Shown: positions 1-7,497, counted from the stretch's first letter. The stretch: DNA of 10,108 bases from JAZDOH01 sp043798815 (GCA_043798815.1 JAZDOH010000053.1:1-10108); one strand, 5' to 3'. Numbers and translations are program-made. The notes: generated by a model not told the origin, from the letters alone.

Positions 1-3000
1 TTGCGCGGTTTTGGTGGCTTCGTATTTGGATTCCAAAGCCGCCTCACCCATGTACACATGAGGTAGGGGAGCTGCCGCAGCTGCCATGGCCGTTGTAGCG
101 CCCACCGCTCCCGCGGCAAGAGCCACTTTGCTGGCGATCGCTATTGCCACTTCCGCGCCCGTTGCAGCGGTATAAAGTCCGCCTTTTTGCAGTAAAATAC
201 CTCTCCGTTCCGTATTTGAAGTGCTGCCCGCTTCCGCAAACGCCTGATACGCCTGGAACCCATAAACAGCGGCTCCCGCGTACGGCATCGCCCGTGCGAT
301 AGGTCTGAGGAATTTGAGCAATCGTCCGACTTCCGGCGGGAATTTGACGATGAATTTTTCCGCTTCTGCCACTTCTTTAATGATCGTTTCCACCTCAGCG
401 GCATTGCCCGCTTTCGCGATCCTGGCCGCCATGGTATCCGCCATTGCCGGTGGGATTTTTTTGGCCTTCAAAATCTTGGCAATGTCCGCTTCCGTTTTGC
501 CGCGTTTAGCCAAATCAGCCAACTCAGCTTTTGTGAACTTCGCCCCCCGCCATTTCTCAAAATCCTGATACCACTTGCGGTCATGCAGCCATTCGCTGGA
601 ACGCGCCGCGGCACGCTCAGCCCCTTTGGAAACCGCTTTTGCGGCTCTTGCCGCGAATGATTCTCTTTTGGCGATATCAATCATTTGTTTGAATTCTTTG
701 AATTTTTTAGGATCGGCAATACGCGTTTTGATCAATTGTTTTAATTCATCTGGAGTCAAAAGTCCCTCTTTAGCCATCTGCTCTAAGCGCTGTGTAAAAG
801 AGGCTGCATCCAAGTCCGGTAATTTTCTCAAGTCTTCCATAAAATTTCTCACACGTTTCGCAACCGCTGTAAATTCTTTTATATCTTCGTGCGCTTTTCG
901 TTCCAAACCTATAAAATCACCAGCTTCGTGTTTAAGGGCAGGGTTATAATCAAAGAGATCATTGTAGTCACGAATAAAATAATTAGCCCATCGTTCGCGG
1001 TACACTTGGTAGACATCCTGAAAAATCAACCTTCTTGCCTGCCTGACAGGTCCTTTAGGCAAAGCTTTTGCGGCTTGGATAGGGGAGAGAACCGATTTAG
1101 TCAGTTCATTGTATTTGTCAAAAAGAGTCAAGCTTCGTTGCATTCTGGCAATACTGCCCAAATCCGCGAAAGGAGAACGGATGACGCTCATGATGCGTCC
1201 ACCAATACGGTAAGTCTCCCTCAATGTGCGGTACCCCGCAATTGGCATTGTTACCGGAGCCATTGCTCCGCGTTTTGCTCCGTGTAGCATCCCCGCTACT
1301 CCTTGCATAATGCCCTGATGAAATCGGGCATTGAGCAGGGCTCCTACCGCGATGTAGGGCGCGGATTCTACGAGGTAAGTTTTAACAGCGGCACCGGAGA
1401 AAAGTCCTTGGAAAGTGTGCAGGGCAATTCCCATCGGTTTGACGAAGAAATATTTCCCGAACAAATATAAAACCCCCAAATCTTCTCCCGTATCACTTTT
1501 GGAATAGATCAGGGTTCCTCCGGCGGCAAAAAGAGCGTCGAATAATGTTTTTGCATCCGTGGTTTCATCAAAAAAGTCCCCCCAATTTTCTGTAACGCTC
1601 AAAATCAATTCTTTTGGAATTTGGATCATTCCGCCTCTGAATGCTTCCAAACCGAAGGTCGCTGGCAATTGGAGCCAATCCGCATTTTTGAGATTTTCGC
1701 GGAAATCAGGTTGCGCGCTTGGCTGTGGAATCCCGGAGACAAATTCCCACCAATGTTTGGCTTTTCGCTTCACCCGTCGAACTGTCTGTTCTCCCATGAA
1801 GCGGAGGTAGGGCGCCAAAGCGCCTAAGTATTCGGGGATTTTGAATCCTTTAATGTTTCCCGCCACCAAGGCGGTCACGTTGGCCAAATACTGGGCTCGC
1901 GCATCTCCTTTCAGCATTTTGCCGATCATCAGGAGCATGGCCACCCCCTTTCCTTTATCCAATTCTCCGCCTTGGGACGCGGTGTCCCACTGGACTCCTT
2001 CAGCGAGCAAGGTGAGCTGAATGGCATCTTTAAAGAATAGATTGCTCGCATTTAGATTGCGGCGAAGCACCTGATGATGTGAAGGCATATCGGGGCGGTC
2101 GAGGTCGAAATTTCTAATGAGCTCCGGCAAGATTTTTTGCGCCTCCGCTTTTACTTCTGTGAGCAACCGAACTCCTTCTGCCTTGGTTGCAGCGGACAAT
2201 CGGAACCTATCCAATTTTGCTTCAATGTCCTGTGGTCCCCAATTGAGATTGCCGCCTTCATACACGGAACCAATGGCCAGCCAAAAAGCGGTTTTTTCCT
2301 GCGGCGGGACTTGCACTTTATAGCGCTCTCCCAAATGTTCCAAATAGAGATTCAAATTGGTTTTAAATATCGCATCAATATCTTCTCCGCTGGCCAATTT
2401 GCCAATTTGGCCCGGCAAATCCGTAATGGATCCCAGTTGTAAATCGTCAAATTTCCGAATCAGCGCTTCGTGAATTGAGTGGGCCGGATCACCGCTCAAA
2501 TGCCCCAGAAAATCTTCCAGCGACATGGAATTCACGTCCACCCCCGGATAATTCGCGGTATAGTACTCCTTCGCTTTCGCGATCAAACGGCTGGCATGGA
2601 AAAAGGAAACTTCGGGTTGAGCATCGGCGGTCAAGGTACTCTTGTCGATTCCAAACAAGGCAGGATCAATTTTTTCGTCTCCTTCATGGTCTTCATAGAT
2701 TTGCACGACTTGGCCAACGGTCAGCGGCCTAGCCAGTAACTTATCAAGATCGAGACCGATGTTGTTTTTTAATTCATCGGAAAACTTGGTGTCATCCAAA
2801 CAATAAATTTCCACAAGCGCCGTCAGGGTGGCAAATTTAGCCCCCTGAGCATCGGCCACTTCCCTGGAAATTTGGATGATTTCCTGTTTTGTTTCTTCCG
2901 CCTTTCCTCTAACCGCATCGGCAGCTTCAGTAACTTTGGCTTTCGCTCCTTCCACTTGGGCTCTTAGCCGCTCCACCTCCGCGCGGGTTTCTTCCAATTC

Positions 3001-3840
3001 TTTGCGGACTTTTTCGGGAAGCGCCTCGCCTTTTTCGATGAGTTCTCTAATCTCATCGGGAGCCATTTTCATAAAAAGTTCGCGCATAAGCCCTTTCCTA
3101 TCAGCCGCACTCAAACCAATCGCGGCAGCAATCGTACTCAGGGCAACGGCAACTCCTGTGCCGGGAATCAATCGGCGCCAAAAACTTTCTTTGGGGCCAC
3201 CCGTATCATCCTTTTTAGTGAACCAGCCCCAAATGCCTTTGATCAATTTATATCCCAAATACACTCCGGCTGCGGTGGCTGCTGCGTATACGAGCGCCTG
3301 GCCCGGATGTTCTTTAGCGAATTTACCGATTTTGCCCATAAATCCCTTGGAGGCCATTTCCGCCTGCTGAACCATGCCTTCCGAACCTTCGCGGCCGCGC
3401 CAGGCGTCTACAAGATACCGGGAAGTTGGCCCGGAATTACTTATGAGTTCCATGTATTTTTGCCAGGCCATCACTTCATCCGGAGTTGTCTGTACCCCGT
3501 AAAGGGTTACGTCGCGCATGAGTTCGCCGGGCTTTACCCGTTCCAATTTCAAATCCGGATTGGCTTTGGCGATTTTGGTGAGCACGTTGATGAGGCGGGA
3601 TTGGAGTAGGGTGAGCCCCGCGAGTTGCTCGGAAGGGGGCAGGTCGCTCCGGAGTTCCGTCATTGCGTCCAAGTCCGCGATATCCCTCAATCGTTCATGA
3701 ACTTGGTCGGCCGCGCGGTCGAGCGTGCGAATCCCTTGCTGCACTTCCGGATACGGCATAGCCTCCGGCGCTTCGCGTCGTTGTTGTTCCACGCTGGCAT
3801 CACGGCCGCCGGTAGCAGGATTTTGAGAAGTTCCAGACAT
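1..3840 (-). CDS. Giant hypothetical membrane-associated protein, C-terminus beyond the window
   Basis: I read 1280 codons from ATG at 3840-3838 to the left edge and found no stop; the end of the gene is outside the window. I do not recognise a family. The N-terminal ~170 residues are soluble and helical. Likely membrane segments lie at about residues 181-200 (QALVYAAATAAGVYLGYKLI) and 225-245. A charged, probably coiled-coil stretch follows at about 258-330. A long, mostly soluble region runs to ~780, then a hydrophobic region (about 788-870), a Lys/Arg/Glu-rich helical region (about 960-1160), and two Ala-rich hydrophobic stretches at about 1178-1203 and 1221-1260. I see no signal peptide and no catalytic motif. 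The start codon abuts the stop of the 86-aa gene (TAA then ATG), so translation is probably coupled and this is the last visible gene of a three-gene operon. Membrane association and coiled coil are inferred from composition. Sure of the coding frame, unsure of function. Confidence 0.9.
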   Translation of the reverse strand, partial: MSGTSQNPATGGRDASVEQQRREAPEAMPYPEVQQGIRTLDRAADQVHERLRDIADLDAMTELRSDLPPSEQLAGLTLLQSRLINVLTKIAKANPDLKLERVKPGELMRDVTLYGVQTTPDEVMAWQKYMELISNSGPTSRYLVDAWRGREGSEGMVQQAEMASKGFMGKIGKFAKEHPGQALVYAAATAAGVYLGYKLIKGIWGWFTKKDDTGGPKESFWRRLIPGTGVAVALSTIAAAIGLSAADRKGLMRELFMKMAPDEIRELIEKGEALPEKVRKELEETRAEVERLRAQVEGAKAKVTEAADAVRGKAEETKQEIIQISREVADAQGAKFATLTALVEIYCLDDTKFSDELKNNIGLDLDKLLARPLTVGQVVQIYEDHEGDEKIDPALFGIDKSTLTADAQPEVSFFHASRLIAKAKEYYTANYPGVDVNSMSLEDFLGHLSGDPAHSIHEALIRKFDDLQLGSITDLPGQIGKLASGEDIDAIFKTNLNLYLEHLGERYKVQVPPQEKTAFWLAIGSVYEGGNLNWGPQDIEAKLDRFRLSAATKAEGVRLLTEVKAEAQKILPELIRNFDLDRPDMPSHHQVLRRNLNASNLFFKDAIQLTLLAEGVQWDTASQGGELDKGKGVAMLLMIGKMLKGDARAQYLANVTALVAGNIKGFKIPEYLGALAPYLRFMGEQTVRRVKRKAKHWWEFVSGIPQPSAQPDFRENLKNADWLQLPATFGLEAFRGGMIQIPKELILSVTENWGDFFDETTDAKTLFDALFAAGGTLIYSKSDTGEDLGVLYLFGKYFFVKPMGIALHTFQGLFSGAAVKTYLVESAPYIAVGALLNARFHQGIMQGVAGMLHGAKRGAMAPVTMPIAGYRTLRETYRIGGRIMSVIRSPFADLGSIARMQRSLTLFDKYNELTKSVLSPIQAAKALPKGPVRQARRLIFQDVYQVYRERWANYFIRDYNDLFDYNPALKHEAGDFIGLERKAHEDIKEFTAVAKRVRNFMEDLRKLPDLDAASFTQRLEQMAKEGLLTPDELKQLIKTRIADPKKFKEFKQMIDIAKRESFAARAAKAVSKGAERAAARSSEWLHDRKWYQDFEKWRGAKFTKAELADLAKRGKTEADIAKILKAKKIPPAMADTMAARIAKAGNAAEVETIIKEVAEAEKFIVKFPPEVGRLLKFLRPIARAMPYAGAAVYGFQAYQAFAEAGSTSNTERRGILLQKGGLYTAATGAEVAIAIASKVALAAGAVGATTAMAAAAAPLPHVYMGEAALESKYEATKTAQ
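1038..1050. repeat. Short partial GC palindrome inside the giant gene
   Basis: The bases CCTGCCTGACAGG contain a perfect CCTG-A-CAGG inverted repeat preceded by a second CCTG. This resembles a shortened copy of the 25-base palindrome at 6146-6170 in valS, which begins with the same TTGCCTGCCTG. A half-copy (CTGCCTGCCGG) also occurs at 7552-7562 in the zinc-ribbon gene. At this length chance similarity is possible. Confidence 0.35.
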
Positions 3841-4101
3841 TTATTTTTCTTTAGGTTTTAATTTTTCTAGTTTGCCCTGAGTTTTTAGGCGTTGCAGATT
3901 TTCCACCAAAATGAATTTTTGCGCTTCGGCGAGCTGATCGTCCGTTAACAGGTAAGCCATGGTGTTCCACCGGCGTTTTTTTTCGTCACTCAGGAACCGG
4001 GCTTGCCGCACTGCGTCCTTGAATTCCCCGATTTCCTTTCGGCGCTGGTCGTCGAAATCAAAGATAGCCGGATTGATGAGTTGAGTTAGGGAAATTTCCA
4101 T
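3841..4101 (-). CDS. Small hypothetical protein (86 aa) with W/TDDQ motif
   Basis: This 86-aa protein has no family I recognise. It is highly charged and probably all-helical, ending in a Lys-rich tail (KLEKLKPKEK). Residues 38-56 contain D-E-x5-W-x7-T-D-D-Q (SDEKKRRW ... LLTDDQ). The 134-aa protein encoded at 7746-8150 has the same residues with the same spacing, so the two probably share a small domain. The gene sits in the middle of an operon, 9 bases after the stop of the 177-aa repeat protein and with zero bases before the start of the giant gene (TAA directly followed by ATG). No Shine-Dalgarno sequence is clear before its ATG; the spacer is only A and T. The tight packing suggests it is made together with the giant protein and may act with it. 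The gene call is firm; the role is unknown. Confidence 0.82.
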   Translation of the reverse strand: MEISLTQLINPAIFDFDDQRRKEIGEFKDAVRQARFLSDEKKRRWNTMAYLLTDDQLAEAQKFILVENLQRLKTQGKLEKLKPKEK

Positions 4102-4110
4102 AAATAAAAA

Positions 4111-4644
4111 TTATTTTTTCCGCGCCCAATATTTTCCCCCCTCTTGGGTAATGTTATAATTTAAAAGTTTTCCTCCATCCAACAGGATTTTATTTTGAAG
4201 ATAATTCTCATCTCTGCCAGTATATTCTTCCTTAGTATCGTCTTGACCACCTGCCTCCACTTTCTTTTTTGCCTGAGTGCCGAGTGATGTCTCTACAATA
4301 TTGTAATCTTCGAGTTTTCCTCCACCTAACAAAATTTGATCTTCAATTCGCGTTCCGGAATATCGATCCTTAGTTTTATCGACCCCACCAGATTCAACTT
4401 TTCTTTTCGCTGCCCAGCCCAAAGAACCAAAAACTATATTGTAATCATTTTTATTGCCATTATCCTTTGTAATTTGTTCGACAATATTGGTATCACTGAT
4501 GCCTCTATAAAAATCCTTAGGTTTTTTTAATCTGTCCGCATTTTCCATTTCATGCGCTATGGAATCATCCCCAATTTGTTGGGCAACTGATTCCGGAGGA
4601 GTTGAAGTAGTAACTTCCGTAGCGGACTGAAGTAATTCCGGCAT
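4111..4644 (-). CDS. Hypothetical protein (177 aa) with three tandem ~46-aa repeats
   Basis: An unrecognised, hydrophilic protein with no signal peptide or membrane segment. A low-complexity Ser/Thr/Glu-rich head of about 45 residues is followed by three imperfect repeats beginning Y46, Y95 and Y141. The clearest shared core is Y-x-G, then GGKL-x-x-YNI, then (in repeats 1 and 2) SLG-x-x-AK-[RK]-KVE-x-GG-x-D-x-TK. The third repeat is cut short and ends at the C-terminus in WARKK. Conserved Tyr, Gly and Asn positions suggest repeated binding modules, but this is inference. The gene is the first of the operon with the 86-aa and giant genes and has its own promoter at 4671-4699. The ATG at 4644-4642 lies about 20 bases from the predicted transcription start and has no obvious Shine-Dalgarno sequence. 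Function unknown. Confidence 0.85.
   Translation of the reverse strand: MPELLQSATEVTTSTPPESVAQQIGDDSIAHEMENADRLKKPKDFYRGISDTNIVEQITKDNGNKNDYNIVFGSLGWAAKRKVESGGVDKTKDRYSGTRIEDQILLGGGKLEDYNIVETSLGTQAKKKVEAGGQDDTKEEYTGRDENYLQNKILLDGGKLLNYNITQEGGKYWARKK
4114..4509 (-). repeat. Three tandem protein-level repeats within the 177-aa gene
   Basis: Repeat 1 is at 4363-4509, repeat 2 at 4225-4362 and repeat 3 (truncated) at 4114-4224, giving units of 49, 46 and 37 codons. The similarity is also visible in the DNA: AGTTTTCCTCCA occurs at the GGKL codons of repeat 2 and a near match occurs in repeat 3. Repeat 1 is the most divergent, with DNGNKNDYNI in place of GGGKLEDYNI. The pattern is that of internal duplication followed by drift. 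Confidence 0.75.
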
Positions 4645-4670
4645 ATTTTTAGTTATTAGAAATTCTTAAT

Positions 4671-4699
4671 ATTATACCAAAAAATCACCCTTTTTACAA
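4671..4699 (-). promoter_or_regulatory. Sigma70-type promoter of the unknown three-gene operon
   Basis: On the minus strand, TTGTAA (4699-4694) and a perfect TATAAT (4676-4671) are separated by exactly 17 bases. A T-tract and GG come immediately before the -10 box (TTTTTTGGTATAAT). Transcription would start near 4664, leaving a leader of about 20 bases before the ATG of the 177-aa gene. The same T-tract-GG-TATAAT arrangement stands before the 134-aa gene. Confidence 0.72.
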
Positions 4700-4729
4700 G
4701 AGTGAAACGCCTAAAAAAACGTGTGCCAG

Positions 4730-4775
4730 TCTAGAACTATTCCAGGACAATCTAAGAATAGACGTCTAAGAGACG
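4730..4775. repeat. Cluster of small inverted repeats between valS and the unknown operon
   Basis: This intergenic stretch (the gap is 4645-4820) holds several overlapping symmetric elements: CTATTC (4737-4742) with GAATAG (4756-4761), the perfect 10-base palindrome TAGACGTCTA (4759-4768), and the hairpin CGTCT-AAG-AGACG (4763-4775). TCTAAG occurs at 4751-4756 and again at 4765-4770. It lies downstream of the valS stop and upstream of the operon promoter. No T-run follows the stems closely, so it is not a textbook terminator. It could be an operator or a processing site. I see nothing else in the gap apart from the promoter. Confidence 0.4.
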
Positions 4776-4820
4776 GCTAATTGCAGATTGTTCGCAAATG
4801 CACCTTATGAAGCTCAACTG

Positions 4821-7439
4821 CTATTTTTCTCTTAATTTCTTAAGTTTAGCCTCCGTTTCGGCCAATTTTTCTCGTTCTTTGGCCACAATGTCCGCGGGGG
4901 CGTTGGCCGCGAATTGAGGATTGTCTAATTTTCGTCGAAGACCGGCCGCAAAAGACTCCAAATTGGCGATTTCCTTTGCCACACGCTCCTTTTCTTTAGC
5001 CATATCCACCACGCCTTCCAGCGGAATAAAGATTTCAATGCCACTCACCACGTCGGCGGCTGCACCCTCCACTTTCTTGCCCTTCTCCTCCAGCGTGAGC
5101 TTATCCAATCGCGCCAGGCGGATGATGTCGGGGGCGCTTCGGCGAAGGTCGTCCAGCAACTTGTGGCCATAAATCACCGCGGGGACTTTTTTGGCGGGAT
5201 CAATCTTATTTTCCGCGCGCATGCGGCGAATACTGGTAATCACTTCAATCAAGCGGGTGATGGGTTTGTCATCGTATTTACCACCATCAGGTTTTGGATA
5301 AGATTCGTGAATAAGCATTCCTTTTTGTCTTGGCAACTCGGCCCACACCGCTTCGGTGGCAAACGGCACAAACGGATGCAGCAAAATCAGGATGTTTTTG
5401 AGCACGTAATAAAGCACGCTCAGATTCTGCTTTTCGCCCTTGGAAAGCTCCAGATACCAGTCGCAAAAATCATTCCACAAAAAGTCGTACAAAAGTTGCG
5501 CTACTTCGCTAATCTTAAACTCCATTAGTCCCGCATCGGCGGCTTTAATCGTCTCATTGAGTTTTTGGAGAATCCACTGGTCCGCATCTCCAAAGTCATT
5601 CCGATCCCGCCCTAGCGGGAGAGGAATCTCACTCGCATTCTCCAAAACCCCCAGCACGTAACGGCTCGCGTTCCAAAGCTTATTGGTGAAATTTCGGAAA
5701 CCTTTGATTTTATCTTCATATAGACGCGCGTCATTGCCGGGCGCGTTGCCGGCCACCATGCTCATGCGTAAAGCGTCTGCGCCAAACTTTTCAATCATCT
5801 CCAGGGGGTCAATCCCGTTGCCGAGGGATTTGCTCATTTTTCGCCCTTCCCGGTCTCGAATAAGGCCGCTCAAATAAACCGTTTTAAAGGGGACATCGTT
5901 GATTGCGTAGGTAGTCATTAAAATCATGCGCGCCACCCAGAAAAAAAGAATATCATAAGCTGTTTCCATCACACTGGTGGGATGAAAGTATTCGAAGTCT
6001 TTGGTTTTATCAGGCCAGCCGAGCGTTGAAAACGTCCACAGGGCTGAACTGAACCACGTGTCGAGCGTATCCTCATCTTGTCGCAGTTTCGTCGATCCGC
6101 AAGCGGGGCATTTTTTTGGCGTCTCGCGGCTCACGATCGGCTTTTTGCCTGCCTGGCCGGCAGACAGGCATTCGCAGTACCACACGGGAATCCGATGCCC
6201 CCACCAGATCTGGCGACTAATGCACCAGTCTCGGAGATTTTCCATCCAATGGAAGTAAATTTTATTAAACCGGTCGGGAATAATCTCAATTTCACCATTC
6301 TTTACAACTTCGACGGATCTTTCCTTCAGACTTTTACCGCCCAGGGATTTAACCTTCTTATTCACATCAATGAACCATTGATCAGAAACGAGCGGCTGAA
6401 CGGCAGTGTTGCAGCGATAGCAGACGGAAAGGTTATGACTGTAAGTTTCATCGATCCGCTCCAAAATACCCATGGTTTTCATTTTTTCTACGAGTTTTGC
6501 CCGGCATTCCAGAGTATCCATTCCGGCAAATTCACCCGCGATGGGAAGCATTTTACCGTCAGTACCGATGATGGGAACAATCTCGAATTTGTATTTCTGC
6601 GCCAGATCAAAATCCACAAAACTGTGTGCCGGCGTAATGGTCATAGCTCCGGATCCCATTTCCATATCCGCGATTTCATCCGCCACGAATTTGGCTTTGA
6701 TGGGGCCATTCAGCCAATCCACCATCACTTCGGTTCCAATGGCGTTTTTGTATCGCTTGTCTTTGGGGTGGACGATGATGATTTTGTCAGCGAATTTCGT
6801 CTCAGGCCGTGCGGTGCCGATCGTCACGGGACCGTATTTAATGTAATAAAAAGGATCCTGTCGTTCGACATACTCCACTTCATCATCCGCGAGCGTGCTT
6901 TGGCACCGGGTACACCAGTTCACGATGCGATAGCCACGATAAATCAGGCCATCTTCGTACATCCGATTGAACACCTCCATCACCGCTCGGTTTAAATCGT
7001 CATCCAACGTGTAGCGCTCGCGCGACCAGTCGCAGGAACTTCCCATCTTGCGGATCTGATTGCGAATCGTATCCTGTGATTCAGCCACGAATTCCCGCAC
7101 CCGGCTCAAAAATCCCTCACGACCCAATTGGTGGCGGTCCAGCCCTTCTTCCGCAATCAATTTTTCCACCTTGTTTTGCGTCGCGATGGCGGCATGATCG
7201 GTGCCAGGAAGCCACAAAACTTCAAATCCTTTCATTCGTCTGTGCCGGATTAAAATGTCCTCGGTTGTCATTCTGGCCGCATGTCCCAAGTGCAACGTTC
7301 CCGTCGCGTTTGGCGGCGGCATTGAAATGGTGAAAGGCGGTTTTTTAGATTTCGCATTCGCCTTAAAAGCCCCGGATTCCTCCCATTTTTTATAAATCTT
7401 ATCCTCGTATTTTTTAGCCTCGTAGGCGGGTTCTAGCAT
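4821..7439 (-). CDS. valS: Valyl-tRNA synthetase (ValRS, EC 6.1.1.9)
   Basis: It charges tRNA-Val with valine in the cytoplasm and hydrolyses mischarged Thr-tRNA-Val. The 872 residues cover the whole class Ia architecture. The Rossmann-fold signature PPPNATGTLHLGH is at 41-53 and KMSKS at 534-538. The inserted editing domain (about 195-345) has GTARPET (208-214) and TPAH (269-272). Zinc-knuckle cysteines appear in NWCTRC (174-179), CYRC (340-343) and the C422/C424...C444/C447 cluster. DTWFSSALW is at 460-468, the anticodon-binding domain at about 615-760, and a typical C-terminal coiled-coil arm at about 812-872. The start MLEPAYEAKKYEDKIYKKWEESG matches the family start. Two palindromic DNA elements lie in frame inside it (5605-5620 and 6146-6170); they give segments, CLSAGQAG and LPLGRD, that look like insertions relative to other ValRS. 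It is a single gene transcribed divergently from the zinc-ribbon gene. Identification is certain. Confidence 0.98.
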   Translation of the reverse strand: MLEPAYEAKKYEDKIYKKWEESGAFKANAKSKKPPFTISMPPPNATGTLHLGHAARMTTEDILIRHRRMKGFEVLWLPGTDHAAIATQNKVEKLIAEEGLDRHQLGREGFLSRVREFVAESQDTIRNQIRKMGSSCDWSRERYTLDDDLNRAVMEVFNRMYEDGLIYRGYRIVNWCTRCQSTLADDEVEYVERQDPFYYIKYGPVTIGTARPETKFADKIIIVHPKDKRYKNAIGTEVMVDWLNGPIKAKFVADEIADMEMGSGAMTITPAHSFVDFDLAQKYKFEIVPIIGTDGKMLPIAGEFAGMDTLECRAKLVEKMKTMGILERIDETYSHNLSVCYRCNTAVQPLVSDQWFIDVNKKVKSLGGKSLKERSVEVVKNGEIEIIPDRFNKIYFHWMENLRDWCISRQIWWGHRIPVWYCECLSAGQAGKKPIVSRETPKKCPACGSTKLRQDEDTLDTWFSSALWTFSTLGWPDKTKDFEYFHPTSVMETAYDILFFWVARMILMTTYAINDVPFKTVYLSGLIRDREGRKMSKSLGNGIDPLEMIEKFGADALRMSMVAGNAPGNDARLYEDKIKGFRNFTNKLWNASRYVLGVLENASEIPLPLGRDRNDFGDADQWILQKLNETIKAADAGLMEFKISEVAQLLYDFLWNDFCDWYLELSKGEKQNLSVLYYVLKNILILLHPFVPFATEAVWAELPRQKGMLIHESYPKPDGGKYDDKPITRLIEVITSIRRMRAENKIDPAKKVPAVIYGHKLLDDLRRSAPDIIRLARLDKLTLEEKGKKVEGAAADVVSGIEIFIPLEGVVDMAKEKERVAKEIANLESFAAGLRRKLDNPQFAANAPADIVAKEREKLAETEAKLKKLREK
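5605..5620. repeat. Perfect GC-rich inverted repeat inside valS
   Basis: TCCCGC-CCTA-GCGGGA forms a perfect 6-bp stem with a 4-base loop. It covers codons of about residues 607-612, within the segment PLPLGRDR, between the catalytic core and the anticodon-binding domain. This linker varies in length among ValRS proteins, so it would tolerate an inserted element. It differs from the 6146-6170 palindrome and may belong to another dispersed family. Confidence 0.55.
6146..6170. repeat. 25-base near-perfect palindrome inserted in frame in valS
   Basis: The element starts TGCCTGCCTGG and ends CAGACAGGCA. It pairs with itself over its whole length except two mismatched pairs (6152/6164 and 6156/6160). 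Read on the minus strand it encodes C424 to G431 (CLSAGQAG). Other ValRS proteins usually have a short YC-x-x-CG-x-IIVSRE turn here, so these residues look like an insert. I associate this GC palindrome with dispersed repeats in Patescibacteria genomes. Shorter look-alikes are at 1038-1050 and 7552-7562. Confidence 0.7.
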
Positions 7440-7446
7440 AAAAATC

Positions 7447-7475
7447 TGGTCAACGCGGCTATTTTAACATATAAT
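7447..7475 (+). promoter_or_regulatory. Promoter for the zinc-ribbon gene
   Basis: TGGTCA (7447-7452) and a perfect TATAAT (7470-7475) are separated by 17 bases. The predicted start near 7482 leaves a leader of only about 16 bases before the ATG at 7498. It interleaves with the minus-strand valS promoter. Confidence 0.65.
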
Positions 7476-7489
7476 CCGCTCTCGGTTAA
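7461..7489 (-). promoter_or_regulatory. Promoter for valS, overlapping the divergent promoter
   Basis: On the minus strand an extended -10 (TGT-TAAAAT, 7469-7461) follows TTAACC (7489-7484) after 17 bases. Transcription would start near 7454, about 15 bases before the valS ATG, with no Shine-Dalgarno sequence. The -10 boxes of the two divergent promoters are only 3 bases apart, so polymerase can probably occupy one at a time. I see no T-box or other leader structure, and there is no room for one. Confidence 0.55.
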
Positions 7490-7497
7490 CGATGCTT

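Noticed and set aside
2650..2700. EF-hand-like calcium loop in the giant protein (DHEGDEKID, about residues 383-391)
   Set aside because: The Gly at loop position 6 and the Glu at position 12 are missing; the match is weak and isolated.
2876..3370. 164-codon plus-strand frame, Ser/Ala-rich
   Set aside because: It is antisense to the giant minus-strand gene, whose frame is open over at least 1280 codons; the composition is that of a reverse-complement shadow.
6078..6995. 305-codon open frame on the plus strand
   Set aside because: It lies wholly antisense to valS, has no family resemblance, and valS is certain; it is a shadow of valS codon use.
7492..7497. ATG at 7492 as the zinc-ribbon gene start
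   Set aside because: It would add ML before the conserved MP start of the FmdB family; 7498 fits better, although the predicted leader allows either.
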